Source: an uncultured Anaerolineaceae bacterium (GTDB lineage: Bacteria > Chloroflexota > Anaerolineae > Anaerolineales > Anaerolineaceae). Taken from it: 64,000 nt of DNA. Positions 63,938 to 64,000 of the stretch are shown in pieces (the first letter of the stretch is position 1; each line of letters begins with the position of its first letter). The stretch lies in the NCBI GenBank assembly GCA_938020565.1, contig CALIHP010000043.1:1-64000 (forward strand), written 5' to 3'. Below the pieces are notes generated by a model, which was not told the origin of the DNA, searched no databases, and saw nothing but the letters and a program-made list of their open reading frames with translations. A program made the position numbers and the translations under genes.

Positions 63938-64000
63938 GTCATTTCCTTTCGTTTCTTTTAATTTTCGGCTGATTGCCGCAATCAGGCTGGCTTCTTCCTC

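Overview
The window looks like chromosome from an anaerobic, fermentative member of the Chloroflexi, most likely class Anaerolineae. This is inferred from gene content, not from a marker search. The clues are lipoproteins with an NBR1-type Ig-like domain, threonine/proline-rich linkers rich in TPT motifs, a zinc-ribbon plus double-LysM envelope protein, secreted repeats of the PPC type common in this phylum, and a phosphoglucose isomerase of the kind often fused to transaldolase. Most of the window is GC-rich, with long antisense shadow frames. Three stretches are visibly AT-richer: positions 1 to about 1850, 19.6-25.8 kb and 60.5-62.1 kb.

Layout. 1-1.85 kb: the end of a DUF262/DUF1524/DUF4268-type restriction-like protein, a small hypothetical gene, an ArsC/Spx-family gene and a broken ORF. 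This block ends at an abrupt change in composition. 2.0-3.3 kb: TfoX-like protein and triosephosphate isomerase on the minus strand. 3.4-17.8 kb: mostly plus-strand genes, including an Ig-like lipoprotein, a tandem C39-like secreted protein, a GT-C-like membrane protein, an M24 peptidase, an MBL hydrolase, an orphan solute-binding lipoprotein, a TPT-repeat lipoprotein, a triple PPC-like secreted protein, a Cys-rich mini-protein, a Nudix hydrolase, a ROK-like kinase, a methyltransferase and a PIG-L deacetylase. 17.9-19.6 kb: a second GT-C-like protein. 19.7-25.7 kb: a self-contained ABC importer operon (RhaS/LsrB-type binding protein, double ATPase, two permeases) with an M20 amidohydrolase inserted, behind a sigma-70-like promoter and a perfect LacI-type palindrome. 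25.8-39 kb: housekeeping and envelope genes (LysM, HemW, YkuD, DUF493, upp, GDPD, MFS, ClpB, carboxylesterase, methyltransferase, GH114-like). 39.1-40.2 kb: MazG-like, hexapeptide acyltransferase, tRNA-Val(TAC).

40.3-49.1 kb is a long minus-strand operon. In transcription order it holds a binding protein, double ATPase, two permeases, an AllA-like cupin, DhaK-like and DhaL-like kinase subunits, a LacI regulator, a short MGMT-family protein and Ogt, ending in the remnant of an AraC regulator. No DhaM is present. The layout suggests import, phosphorylation and LacI control of a short keto-sugar or branched sugar whose identity the sequence does not give. Further upstream lie a CrtO-like acyltransferase, cysteine desulfidase CyuA, and an SDR plus SMP-30 lactonase pair that could oxidise a sugar to its acid. 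53.8-64 kb: an MFS transporter, a third GT-C-like protein (paralogue of the first), MutS, a SpoU methyltransferase, two AT-rich secreted-protein genes and phosphoglucose isomerase, whose frame stays open to the window edge.

The best candidates for something undescribed are the DhaK/DhaL/AllA-like operon and the M20-containing importer operon. Smaller oddities are a half-degenerate tandem C39 protein, a probable ATT start codon, a small secreted gene whose ribosome site and signal peptide are out of frame, and the junction near 1.85 kb.
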